64,000 nt of DNA from Marivirga arenosa (lineage in GTDB: Bacteria > Bacteroidota > Bacteroidia > Cytophagales > Cyclobacteriaceae). The DNA is taken from contig NZ_CP129970.2 of assembly GCF_030503895.2 (NCBI RefSeq), forward strand, positions 1,924,001-1,988,000. The letters run 5' to 3'. Below, piece by piece: positions 1 through 7,449 of the stretch. The notes beneath the pieces were generated by a model. The model worked only from the letters and a program-made list of their open reading frames with translations. It was not told the origin of the DNA and did not search any database. How positions within the stretch are numbered: position 1 is the stretch's first letter; every line of letters starts with the position of its first letter. The translations under genes were made by a program, and so were the position numbers.

Positions 1-291
1 TCTGAAGGAGTAACTTACTTTGGGATATTCTAATAGAAAGATGGTAGCTAAGATAAGGCAATAGCTTTTAATGTGTTGCTAGGTTTATTTAGCTCTATTG
101 TTCACTCTTGACCTGTTAAATATCAATTACCAGCAATATTTGATATAATTAAAAAGCTGTAAAAGTAAAAGAGCTAGGGTTGTAGTGATCATTTGAAATA
201 ACGAAACAAAGTATTATCTATAGAATACTTTGTTAGAATTTCGTTTATTATCATTCTACTACAATAAAAAGGTTTTTAAGAGGAAAAGTAA
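1..291. other. Gene-free stretch at left edge
   Basis: AT-rich DNA in which I see no convincing reading frame, RNA gene or terminator. It lies just 3' of a leftward small membrane-protein gene, so part of it may be that gene's trailer. Confidence 0.4.
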
Positions 292-459
292 CTAACTAAC
301 GGATCTGTTTTTTGACCTAATTTTACCTGTCACCAGCAATGAGATTCCTGCTCCAAGTAAGACACCTGAAATGAAATCCGTCCCCTCATTTTTGAAGGGA
401 AACTGCAAAAGAATACCAATTATTAACATAATTAAACCAATGATTCTTATTTTATTCAT
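292..459 (-). CDS. Small two-helix membrane protein, 55 aa
   Basis: This is an ATG-to-TAG frame of 55 codons, short enough to be missed by many gene callers. The product begins MNKIRIIGLIMLIIGIL and has two hydrophobic segments (about residues 5-20 and 30-46) separated by a short polar loop (FKNEGTD), followed by a basic tail. That pattern suits a small inner-membrane hairpin protein. Similar tiny proteins are familiar in Bacteroidota, but I know of no assigned function. The 81-bp repeat that precedes it is shared with the lipoprotein gene near 1,594, so both genes have almost the same leader. The helices and codon pattern make it likely real; its role is unknown. Confidence 0.6.
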   Translation of the reverse strand: MNKIRIIGLIMLIIGILLQFPFKNEGTDFISGVLLGAGISLLVTGKIRSKNRSVS

Positions 460-464
460 GCTTT

Positions 465-545
465 ATTCTTTTTAATTTAATAATATTTCTGCCCATTAAA
501 GCTAATGACCAGTCTCGTGCTTCTGGGCTCTCAAATCTAGGTAAT
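465..545 (-). repeat. 81-bp direct repeat, copy A
   Basis: The stretch matches positions 1593-1673 without gaps at 78 of 81 bases by my reading. On the minus strand it carries an open frame reading PRFESPEARDWSLALMGR, which stops just inside the following small gene. It directly precedes that gene's ATG. It could be the 3' end of a lost gene or a mobile leader; I cannot name the source. Confidence 0.85.
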
Positions 546-814
546 ATTGTTTGAATTGAAAGCACGAATAGCTGGCCTCATAAAAATTTGCTATAAAATG
601 AGCCCTCAAGCAACTTATATGCAATTCTTCAACTCGTTTTATATTCAATCAGAGTAACAAATGATTTTAGCAGTTGTTAAATTAATGATTGAAATTACTA
701 ATTTCTGTCAATTTGCTAGCAGATAAATTATAAGACAGGAATTAAATACAAGGATTGTATAAGTGTAGTTCGACCGACAGCGCGTATTATTGCTCATACT
801 TTATTTCAGTCTTT
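546..814. other. Gene-free stretch between repeat copy A and lipoprotein gene
   Basis: I see no convincing gene here. The last ~30 bases (787-814) continue, in another frame, what looks like a natural C-terminal helix of the neighbouring hydrolase-like gene, so this stretch may include the tail of a frameshifted gene. Confidence 0.4.
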
Positions 815-1594
815 TTATTCAAGAACATATAGACAAAATGGGAGAAGGTTATTGTAAAAGCCAAGCTCTGACATAGAAGGATATCCTTGGTTCTCGAGTA
901 ACCTTGAATCTTCTTCATTGAAGCCTAAATCTCTATAAATGTCTATTATCTTTTGTCCTTCATTAGGGTCATGCTGTCCGTCATTATTGATTTTATTCTG
1001 TGTATAAGACATTCTTATAGGTGGAGAATTGATGGTTACTAAATTACCAGCAAAATCATTTACATCATCAAGATTGCCAGCTGCATCTCCATGATAGATT
1101 CCTTTAATACCAGAAGCACCGCTATGTGCTAACCTCCAGCTTGCAATTGTCCCTCTTGAATGGCCACCAATGATAACATTTGACAAATCTAAATTATAGG
1201 TTTTTGCATTACTCTTAACCCATTCAAACATTAAGTCAGCATCATCTAATATGTCCAAAATATTAGATTCATCCATTTGTTTTATGGATTCCCAACTGAT
1301 GATAGAAATTCCATTTTCTAGCAAAGTGGTAATAAATGGTTCATATTTTTCATGGGCGTCCATGTAGGTATGTCCATTACCATGCGCCCATATATAAACA
1401 GGCGTTGGTTCATTTGCTTCAGCTTGATAGATATTGAGCCATTGACCATCATTGCCAGTGTAGTTTTCTATATTTCCATATAGAATTTTTAAGTGATATT
1501 CCTCATCATGAGACTTGTTAATAACATCTTTTTTGCAACTAAATAGAGATGTAATTATGAGTATTACCGCTATTTTTTGAAAAATATTATTCAT
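815..1594 (-). CDS. Alpha/beta-hydrolase-like lipoprotein
   Basis: The product is about 259 aa starting at MNNIFQKIAVILI. Its type II signal peptide ends in the lipobox LFSC, so the mature protein should be anchored at Cys20. A nucleophile elbow GGHSRG sits near residues 143-148 (Ser146), preceded by an oxyanion-type HGNGH segment, and a later HDPNEG looks like the acid-residue loop. This is an esterase/peptidase-like alpha/beta hydrolase fold; the substrate is unknown. The frame runs 34 codons further upstream to a TTG at 1696, but that part lies in the 81-bp repeat and would bury the signal peptide, so I chose the ATG at 1594. No canonical C-terminal catalytic His follows the acid loop. Another frame after about position 840 encodes a plausible helical end, so a frameshift is possible. 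Confidence 0.7.
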   Translation of the reverse strand: MNNIFQKIAVILIITSLFSCKKDVINKSHDEEYHLKILYGNIENYTGNDGQWLNIYQAEANEPTPVYIWAHGNGHTYMDAHEKYEPFITTLLENGISIISWESIKQMDESNILDILDDADLMFEWVKSNAKTYNLDLSNVIIGGHSRGTIASWRLAHSGASGIKGIYHGDAAGNLDDVNDFAGNLVTINSPPIRMSYTQNKINNDGQHDPNEGQKIIDIYRDLGFNEEDSRLLENQGYPSMSELGFYNNLLPFCLYVLE

Positions 1595-1673
1595 TCTTTT
1601 TAATTTAATAATGTTTCTGCCCATTAAAGCTAATGACCAGTCTCGTGCTTCTGGACTTTCAAATCTAGGTAAT
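1593..1673 (-). repeat. 81-bp direct repeat, copy B
   Basis: This is the second copy of the repeat at 465-545. The three differences are in the leader and the PEARD-coding part. The copy ends on the first base of the lipoprotein gene's ATG codon region, so this gene and the small membrane-protein gene share the same upstream leader. Confidence 0.85.
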
Positions 1674-1715
1674 CTTTCTCTAACACCTGGCAACAAGACA
1701 GCTAGCTGCCAATAG

Positions 1716-3869
1716 CTACTTAGAGGGCTCGCCTAGGTGTCGGTCAAAGTATTCTATTAGCTTACCAAACAAGTAGCGATTATAATACTGCTCGCGGCTC
1801 CACGCATGCGTTGCACCTGGTGCAAATGCAAAGTCGAAGTCCTTGCCTTGTTTAATCAGTTCTTCAGCTAAAACTGCCGTTGTCTTGAAGGGTACAACAT
1901 GGTCCTGAATGCCGTGGATAAACAGGAGTTTGTCCTTCAAATTGCCTGCATACTTGAGCGCTTTTCTTTCGAAGATCTCAGGGTGTGTCTGTGGGCTACG
2001 AACAATCGCAACGTCATCTGTACCAAAGAAGTCCGGGTCGACAGCAGTTGCTGCAGCGACACCCACTTGGAATAAACCCGGCTTCATCAATAAAGAATAA
2101 ACGGAGAGTGTGCCACCATAACTGCTACCCCAGATACCGATGCGGTCAGGATCGACATAATCCAACGACTCCATATAGGCAACGGCACTTGCATAATCCT
2201 CAATGTCCTGATCGGCAAAACCCAACAGGAACTCTTCACGGAATGCCCGGCCATAACCGTTACTGCCACGTGAATCCACCTGTACGATAATATACCCCTT
2301 CTTTACTAAGAGCTGCTGTATGAGGCTGTAGTTGCCTGCCCAACGGTTTCTGGCTGTATTTGAATAAACAGGCCCAAACAGCACTGGATACTTCTTGCCG
2401 GGCTGCATCTTACTTGGTTTCATAATCCGCGCATGTAGCCTGTAGTCATCTACAAGACTTGGAAAATTCACGTATTCTGCAGCGGTCCAGCTTCGCTCAG
2501 TGAAGGCGGGCAGTGGTGAGTGGGTTACTCGAGTAGCTTCACCACCATCACTGCTGAGCACGTAAAGCTCGGGCGGTGAGGTGTCGTTGCTGTGCCTGAA
2601 AACCAAGTGTCTACCATCTGGTGAGGGGTAACCATCGTTTCGGCCTGCAAGTTGCGTTAGTTGCTCGGGTTCGCCACCGGACATTTTTAGGCGATATACA
2701 TGTTGTTCGTAGGGATTAACTCCATTGCCTGCATAAAATAGTGCATCACCCGCAATGGTTGGGGCAGACAATACATCATAGGATGGATCTGTTAGGAGTT
2801 TTGGACGATCCTTAGACGGTGAGGCATCGATTGTATAAAGGCCATATCGATCACCCATATCGCTTAAGAAAACAACCTGCTGCCCATCCAGATGCCAGCT
2901 AGATCCAAAGGATGTGTACATGCGACTCTCTCGAACACCTCTCCAAATCTCGCGCAGTTTGCTTTCTCCGGGTGCAACGACATACAACTTACGTTCAACT
3001 GCAGTGTCGGATGCGGTATCAACCAGCAGTGCACCGCTCGGTGACCAGTTAAAGTCAATGACTTGATTGGCATGCGGATCTGGCAAGTTGAGGTACGTGA
3101 TAGTTCCACTTTCTACATCTAGGAGCCCGACCTTGCGAATCTCGTTTGGATCACCCGGGTAACTTCTGCGTATCTCGTTAGGATTGGTTTCGGCAGCGAG
3201 ATAATCCGGAAAGGCCACCTTTCTCATCTCACGTCTGTCTACAACATGAAATGCGATTGTTTTGCCATCCGGAGACCATTTATAGGTGGGTCCACTCCAA
3301 ATTCCTGGACCGATTTCACGTTCTGGTCGGCTGTAGCGCCCCTTTTGTAAGTTCGAGAGACTTGGAATGCCGATTTCTGTGAGCTGGCGATTCTCTTTGG
3401 AAGTCAAGTCAGCAATCCATAGATCACCCTTGCTTATATAGGCCGCTTGTTTACCGTTTGGAGACATGGACAGATTATAAGCACCAGCTTCAACCCGCAT
3501 AAGCTGAAGGTCCTCTTCTTTACTAAGCGATGTCTGCCATAGGTGTTCAGCTCGCAGGCTGATGATGGTGTTCGCATCAGCCCAGGCGATATCGCGAACA
3601 GATGCCGTATTGGAACTGAGACGTACTTTCTTTCCATCGCTTGTGGAAACCCAAAGGCCTCGCCCTGGATTTTCTGGTTCACTCCACGAAAAGGCGAAGT
3701 GCTCACTGTTCGGGGCCCACACAGGTGCAGATGGGCTTGTTCCGGTCAGTTTTGGCGTTGCGAAAAGATCATCAAGAGTGAGCTCAGCTTCTTGTGCTGT
3801 GACTATTACGGGCATTGCCATTAGTAAGCCTACCACTACCCATGTTTGCCAAAAAGAGATATTTTTCAT
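1716..3869 (-). CDS. S9 family serine peptidase (DPP IV / prolyl oligopeptidase type), secreted
   Basis: A 717-aa protein with an N-terminal signal peptide (about residues 1-26, ending VIVTAQ). It has a long beta-propeller region with WSPDGK-type blades and a DPPIV_N-like stretch around 220-260, then a C-terminal alpha/beta hydrolase domain. The triad is visible: Ser583 in GSSYGG, Asp656 in HGIQDHVVP and His688 in GATHAW. The family removes dipeptides or cleaves short peptides after Pro or Ala in the periplasm. Length and order fit the family, and the gene is intact. Its base composition is far richer in G+C than its neighbours (close to half by eye, with many GCC, CTG and GGC codons). With its place among cassette-like repeats, this points to recent transfer, probably from outside the phylum. 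Confidence 0.92.
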   Translation of the reverse strand: MKNISFWQTWVVVGLLMAMPVIVTAQEAELTLDDLFATPKLTGTSPSAPVWAPNSEHFAFSWSEPENPGRGLWVSTSDGKKVRLSSNTASVRDIAWADANTIISLRAEHLWQTSLSKEEDLQLMRVEAGAYNLSMSPNGKQAAYISKGDLWIADLTSKENRQLTEIGIPSLSNLQKGRYSRPEREIGPGIWSGPTYKWSPDGKTIAFHVVDRREMRKVAFPDYLAAETNPNEIRRSYPGDPNEIRKVGLLDVESGTITYLNLPDPHANQVIDFNWSPSGALLVDTASDTAVERKLYVVAPGESKLREIWRGVRESRMYTSFGSSWHLDGQQVVFLSDMGDRYGLYTIDASPSKDRPKLLTDPSYDVLSAPTIAGDALFYAGNGVNPYEQHVYRLKMSGGEPEQLTQLAGRNDGYPSPDGRHLVFRHSNDTSPPELYVLSSDGGEATRVTHSPLPAFTERSWTAAEYVNFPSLVDDYRLHARIMKPSKMQPGKKYPVLFGPVYSNTARNRWAGNYSLIQQLLVKKGYIIVQVDSRGSNGYGRAFREEFLLGFADQDIEDYASAVAYMESLDYVDPDRIGIWGSSYGGTLSVYSLLMKPGLFQVGVAAATAVDPDFFGTDDVAIVRSPQTHPEIFERKALKYAGNLKDKLLFIHGIQDHVVPFKTTAVLAEELIKQGKDFDFAFAPGATHAWSREQYYNRYLFGKLIEYFDRHLGEPSK

Positions 3870-3986
3870 GTGTTTGTTTTAATATTTGTCTGGTAAAATA
3901 ATCATATGCTGCTCAAATAGCGCTCTCGCCCTTGTTAAATGCGCTTTCAGAAGGTCCTCCAAGTCGGATTTTTTAATTTCTAATTA

Positions 3987-4237
3987 CCACTTCCGTAGAG
4001 CATAACCTTTAAAATGCGATACTGACCTATAAAATACTGAAAGTAGTAATTTATGCATTCTATACAAACTGGTAGACTTCTTTAATTGCAAAAGCTTAAA
4101 ATAATTAGTTGCCAAATTTGATTAGAACTCAAACCTTGGTTGCCAGCTATGAAAAGCATGCATAAATTGCGGGCTATTTAGCAGGCATTTGGCTACAAGG
4201 TGGTGGGCAAATGGGTTTTTATACAATGTTGTAAATC
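3987..4237. repeat. ~250-bp cassette-border element, copy 1
   Basis: The element is co-linear with 4868-5118 at a constant offset of 881 bases. Shared exact blocks include 21 bases at 4027-4047 and 25 bases at 4134-4158. Inside it, AATTTATGCAT near 4049 pairs with ATGCATAAATT near 4158, so the strand can fold into a long hairpin. The left outer arm is degenerate compared with copy 2. The right end GTTGTAAATC (4228-4237) is the inverse of 4868-4877 on the far side of the toxin-antitoxin pair. The element lies immediately 3' of the toxin gene. The rest of the gap to 3869 shows no gene. Confidence 0.75.
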
Positions 4238-4241
4238 GTTT

Positions 4242-4544
4242 CTATTTGGTGTCCTTCTTTAGCCTTTTAGGATTCATTCTGGCATCGAAAAAGGTAACAA
4301 TTTGTACTGATTTGCTATCATATTTATAGTACATGGTAGTCTGCTTCGATATTACAAATCTGTGAATGCCTTTTACCGAATCAGATTTAGGTGCACTATC
4401 TGGGTATTTTGAAATTTGAGCAAATACGGTGTCGAGCTTGCCAATAAAAGCCTTTTTCACCTTCAGAGACCATTCCAATTCAAGATAGTTAAGCAGTTTT
4501 TCTAACTTGTCAGATGCTCGTTTCGAGAGTAATATTTCTCTCAT
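4242..4544 (-). CDS. Type II toxin, RelE/ParE superfamily
   Basis: A 100-aa basic protein with the ParE/RelE layout: an N-terminal helical pair (KRASDKLEKLLNYLELEWS), a central FVISKQTTMYYKY beta strand and a C-terminal strand ending VTFFDARMNPKRLKK. The F-D-x-R-x-N-P ending is typical of ParE-like toxins. Family members poison DNA gyrase or cleave ribosome-bound mRNA; the sequence does not tell me which. The start codon overlaps the stop of the upstream antitoxin (TAATG), indicating translational coupling. The gene ends within a few bases of the border element, and the pair is the cargo of a cassette-like unit bounded by a 10-bp inverted repeat. Confidence 0.88.
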   Translation of the reverse strand: MREILLSKRASDKLEKLLNYLELEWSLKVKKAFIGKLDTVFAQISKYPDSAPKSDSVKGIHRFVISKQTTMYYKYDSKSVQIVTFFDARMNPKRLKKDTK

Positions 4545-4765
4545 TACCGATGTCTTGCTATAAAGTCATCGTAGTTAACCACTTCTCCCTTTTCAAGCTC
4601 CTCTATTCCCTTTAGAATATCTTTTTTCTCATTCTCCGGGAGAGTTGTCCAAAAGTCCGAATCGGGTTGTTTTACAAACAGATTCTTAATTGATTCAAGA
4701 ATAGTTGGATTATCTGTTTCAAGAATCATTTTCATTATCCTGAGTTTTTCGGCTTGAATGTTCAT
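4544..4765 (-). CDS. Type II antitoxin partner of ParE-like toxin
   Basis: A 73-aa acidic protein, first in the pair, whose TAA overlaps the toxin ATG by one base. The N-terminal half (MNIQAEKLRIMKMILETDN) and the phrase NPTILESIKNLF fit the short helical antitoxins found beside ParE/RelE toxins in Bacteroidota, which have no obvious DNA-binding Arc fold. The C-terminal part (GIEELEKGEVVNYDDFIARHR) is the usual toxin-wrapping tail with a conserved acidic-basic pattern. It should neutralise the toxin and probably repress the operon. The promoter should lie between 4766 and 4867, where I see no further gene. Confidence 0.85.
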   Translation of the reverse strand: MNIQAEKLRIMKMILETDNPTILESIKNLFVKQPDSDFWTTLPENEKKDILKGIEELEKGEVVNYDDFIARHR

Positions 4766-4867
4766 GCTCTTTTTATTTGTACAAAGATAATAAAATAAAC
4801 GCAGTCGTAAATGAACAGTTTTAATGGATTGATTTTAATAGTACCAATTGATGATTTAGGACCGAAT

Positions 4868-5118
4868 GATTTACAACGACCGTATAAAACCCGTTTGCTA
4901 TACTGATCTATAAAATACTGAAAGTAGTGATTTATGCTTTCTCTGCAAACTAATACACTTCATTAATTGCAAATGCTTGTAATAAATAAGCACCGTACTT
5001 GCCTCGCGCAATATCCTTGGTTGCCAGCTATGAAAAGCAAGCATAAATTACGGGATACCTGCAGAAAACTTAGCTATGAAATGAGTTAGCAAATTGGTTT
5101 TATATCATGTTAGCATTA
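4868..5118. repeat. ~250-bp cassette-border element, copy 2 (most complete)
   Basis: The outer arms 4881-4896 (GTATAAAACCCGTTTGC region) and 5085-5106 (GCAAATTGGTTTTATAT) are inverted copies. Inner arms ATTTATGCTTT and AAGCATAAAT, near 4930 and 5036, pair as well. The left tip GATTTACAAC matches (inverted) the right tip of copy 1. The right tip TGTTAGCATTA (5108-5118) matches (inverted) TAATGCTAACA at 5706-5716. The tips therefore belong to the flanking genes rather than to the element, as expected of recombined cassette borders. Confidence 0.78.
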
Positions 5119-5679
5119 TTAATTATGGAAGCTATCAGTGGCTCTTACATTCAATGTTTTTAATCTCTTAGTTTGTGTAAGAATTGGTTTCAAACTGTTT
5201 TCAATTAAATTGATTAAGGCTTCTTTATCCTGGGAATCTTTTAAATAAAAATGATATCTATGTTGTTCAGAAATGAGTTTGAAAGAAATGTAGTTTAAGG
5301 TTCCATGACTAGTATTTAAAAATTCACCTGAAGCTCTGGATACCTCTCCTTTAAAATCGTGAATCCTTATAACTATATCATGCATGTCTGTCCAATTAAA
5401 TCTATTGACTTTTTGATTTTTATAAATTGTTAAAGATGCTTGGTCGAACTCGATAAATTCGGAAGTTTGAATATTATTTGTCGCACTATGTTTATTTCTG
5501 GTAATAATTTGAATAAGCACAATTAGTAATATCCCAACGAAGCCTAATAAAATTAGCAATGAGTTTTGGGAAACTATTCCAATAATCCCAGGGACGAAAA
5601 TGACAATGGCTAAAAAGCATCCTAATTTGGATCCTTTCTTAGATAGAATTATTAGGTTTGTTTTGAATTTTGATTCCAA
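5119..5679 (-). CDS. Unknown membrane protein with C-terminal cytosolic domain
   Basis: I do not recognise this 186-aa protein. A basic N-terminus is followed by two close hydrophobic helices (about residues 20-37 and 41-60), then a soluble domain of about 125 residues. That domain has alternating strand-like segments (SEFIEFDQASLTIYKNQ, FNWTDMHDIVIRI, YISFKLISEQHRYHFYL) and ends in a long helix, which resembles small bacterial PH-like domain proteins. That fold guess is weak. The unit is framed by an 11-bp inverted repeat (5108-5118 and 5706-5716), so it appears to be the cargo of a second cassette-like unit. No partner gene is evident. Confidence 0.6.
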   Translation of the reverse strand: MESKFKTNLIILSKKGSKLGCFLAIVIFVPGIIGIVSQNSLLILLGFVGILLIVLIQIITRNKHSATNNIQTSEFIEFDQASLTIYKNQKVNRFNWTDMHDIVIRIHDFKGEVSRASGEFLNTSHGTLNYISFKLISEQHRYHFYLKDSQDKEALINLIENSLKPILTQTKRLKTLNVRATDSFHN

Positions 5680-5718
5680 AGTGATGATTTAATTCTGCTG
5701 GAGATTAATGCTAACAAT

Positions 5719-5749
5719 TGGATAACAACACCTTTGGTGTTGTTATCCA
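5719..5749. repeat. Perfect hairpin at right end of accessory block
   Basis: Arms of 14 bases (GGATAACAACACC and its complement, plus one more pair) flank a three-base loop. It sits beside the TAATGCTAACA tip at 5706-5716. It could be a compact recombination-site hairpin or a terminator; the following plus-strand bases are AT-rich but not a clean T-run. Confidence 0.6.
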
Positions 5750-5836
5750 TATTATATTTTTGGTTTCTTTAGAATTTAAGTAAAGAAGAGAAAACAGCTA
5801 TAAAGCTAATTAAAGCTTCTTATTGGGATAATAACC

Positions 5837-5871
5837 GTAGATTTAAACGTTTATTAAACGTTTAAATCTAC
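5837..5871. repeat. 35-bp perfect palindrome with one-base centre
   Basis: Two 17-base arms (GTAGATTTAAACGTTTA and its exact complement) surround a single central T. It lies just beyond the hisA-like stop codon. A T-run follows on the plus strand but not on the minus strand, so it is a poor terminator for the leftward gene. A loop of one base cannot form a normal hairpin end; a cruciform or dimeric protein site fits better. Confidence 0.6.
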
Positions 5872-5880
5872 ACTTATTTT

Positions 5881-6603
5881 TTACTGTAAAAATTCCTTCA
5901 AATCTTCAAGCTTGATATTACCCTCATAATAAGCTTTACCAAAGATTACCGCAAATATTCCCATATCATTAAGCTTTCGGATATCATCAATATCCCTAAC
6001 TCCACCACTGGCTAATACACAGATGTCTGGGAATTCTTTCAATATTTTTTCATACAAATCAAACGCAGGACCTGATAATGAGCCTTCTTTACTAATATCA
6101 GTTGTTTTAACGTATTTTAGGCCTCGGTCATAGAAATAGCGGATGTGCTCAATAATGTCGATGTCTGTATTCTGCATCCATCCTTTGTAGGCAATTTTTC
6201 CATTTAAAGCATCGGCTCCTAAAGTGATTTTTTCTCTCCCATAGGATACAATCCACGAAGCGAAAAGCTCTTTATTTTCAACCGCGACACTGGCCGCAGT
6301 GATGTAATCAGCACCATATTCATAAGCTTTGCTAATATCCCCATCTGTATTAATACCACCTGTAAAATCTAATTCAAGATTTGTATAGCCGTGGATTGCT
6401 TCCAGGATATGGTAGTTAACGGGCTGGCTTCTGTGGGCACCATCTAAATCCACAATATGCACGACTTTAATGCCATTATCTTCCAATTTTCGGGCAACAT
6501 CAATCGGGGAATCATCATACACTTTAGCGCTTCCAATGTCAGAACCTTCAACTCTAATAATTTTGCCATCTTTTATGGCAATGGATGGAATAATTTGAAT
6601 CAT
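5881..6603 (-). CDS. HisA-like phosphoribosyl-imidazole-carboxamide isomerase family protein
   Basis: A 240-aa (beta/alpha)8 barrel matching HisA end to end: IPSIAIKDG at the N-terminus, HIVDLDGA (50-56), TGGINTDGDI (81-90), GADALNGKIAYKGW (129-142), TTDISKEGSLSG (167-178), and phosphate-binding ASGGVRD and FGKAYYEG loops. HisA normally isomerises ProFAR to PRFAR in histidine synthesis. Its first catalytic Asp, in the IPAID motif, is Ala9 here, while the second (Asp131) is present. I read GCC (Ala) directly from the DNA. No other his gene is nearby, so this stands outside a his operon. It may be a paralogue with altered chemistry; I leave the symbol empty. Confidence 0.8.
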   Translation of the reverse strand: MIQIIPSIAIKDGKIIRVEGSDIGSAKVYDDSPIDVARKLEDNGIKVVHIVDLDGAHRSQPVNYHILEAIHGYTNLELDFTGGINTDGDISKAYEYGADYITAASVAVENKELFASWIVSYGREKITLGADALNGKIAYKGWMQNTDIDIIEHIRYFYDRGLKYVKTTDISKEGSLSGPAFDLYEKILKEFPDICVLASGGVRDIDDIRKLNDMGIFAVIFGKAYYEGNIKLEDLKEFLQ

Positions 6604-6829
6604 AGTTTTAATGGTTTAAGAGTATGATATTAGAAAAAGTTGTCTACTCTACAAGCTTTTGCCCCATTAAGGTTATGTTAACCTTCTAAAGGGCTCTGAA
6701 ATTACAGTTTAATATGGAAATTACAAAAAAAATACAGCTGGAAATATTTTTTGAGATCAAGAGGAAATAGTGGATTAGGTGAGCTAAATGCTTATTTACT
6801 AATTATTTCTACTTAATTTTGGCTCGAAT

Positions 6830-7447
6830 ATGACGCATTACGAAAAACAAATATATAAGCGGATTAGTCGATTTATTCCTGAATCAGCTACTGATTTAGC
6901 CTTCGAACTTTGGCAACAAAAACCTTTTCGTTTTGTGATCTCAAAAGCTAGGAATACCAAATTGGGTGACTTCAGAATTAAGCCAGGTGAGGAGGCAGTG
7001 ATTACGGTGAATGAAAATTTAAATCCTTATTCCTTTCTTATCACTTATGTACATGAAGTGGCGCACCATTGGGTTAATGAACAATACAAGAGTAGAGTGA
7101 GCCCACATGGGGTAGAATGGAAATTAGCTTTTAAAGAATTGATGCTGCCTTTTCAGAATGCTGCCATCTTCCCAGAAGAGGTTTTAAAAGCTTTGAATCT
7201 CTATATGCGAAACCCTAAGGCCGCTTCCTTATCTGACATTCATTTGGCGAAGGCTTTAAAGAATCATGATCCTATTAATCCGGATGAAGTTAGCTTATTA
7301 GATGTTGAGAAAGGGCAAAAGTTTAAATTAGAAAATCGTGTTTTTGAAAAGCTAGAGAGTAGAAGAACAAGAGTGAGATGTAAAGAGATAAAATCGGGAA
7401 AATATTATTTAGTACATAAAATGGCGATGATTATTCCAGTTAAATAA
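6830..7447 (+). CDS. SprT-like zinc-binding protein
   Basis: A 205-aa protein. The zinc site HEVAHH (His75, Glu76, His79) is followed by His93 in SPHGVEWK, the SprT/Spartan spacing. In eukaryotes the fold serves as a DNA-protein-crosslink protease; bacterial SprT proteins are poorly understood. The start MTHYEKQIYKRISRFIPESA and the FRFVISKARNTKLGDFR segment match the Bacteroidota branch. The C-terminal 90 residues (GQKFKLENRVFEKLESRRTRVRC) resemble the small beta domain that follows in SprT-like proteins, with few Cys ligands. It is a single gene divergent from the hisA-like gene across a 226-bp gap that should hold both promoters. Confidence 0.85.
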   Translation: MTHYEKQIYKRISRFIPESATDLAFELWQQKPFRFVISKARNTKLGDFRIKPGEEAVITVNENLNPYSFLITYVHEVAHHWVNEQYKSRVSPHGVEWKLAFKELMLPFQNAAIFPEEVLKALNLYMRNPKAASLSDIHLAKALKNHDPINPDEVSLLDVEKGQKFKLENRVFEKLESRRTRVRCKEIKSGKYYLVHKMAMIIPVK

Positions 7448-7449
7448 TA

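Noticed and set aside
1595-1696. N-terminal extension of the hydrolase-like lipoprotein from a TTG
   Set aside because: The extension lies in the 81-bp repeat and would precede a complete lipoprotein signal peptide.
1909-3882. Several frames on both strands inside the S9 peptidase gene
   Set aside because: Higher G+C lowers stop-codon density there, giving shadows without domain features.
3987-5118. Classical integron attC sites
   Set aside because: Hairpin architecture and 3' placement fit, but the GTTRRRY/RYYYAAC core is not present and no integrase is in the window, so I call them cassette-border elements only.
5837-5871. Terminator for the hisA-like gene
   Set aside because: The one-base centre cannot form a normal loop and no T-run follows on the minus strand.
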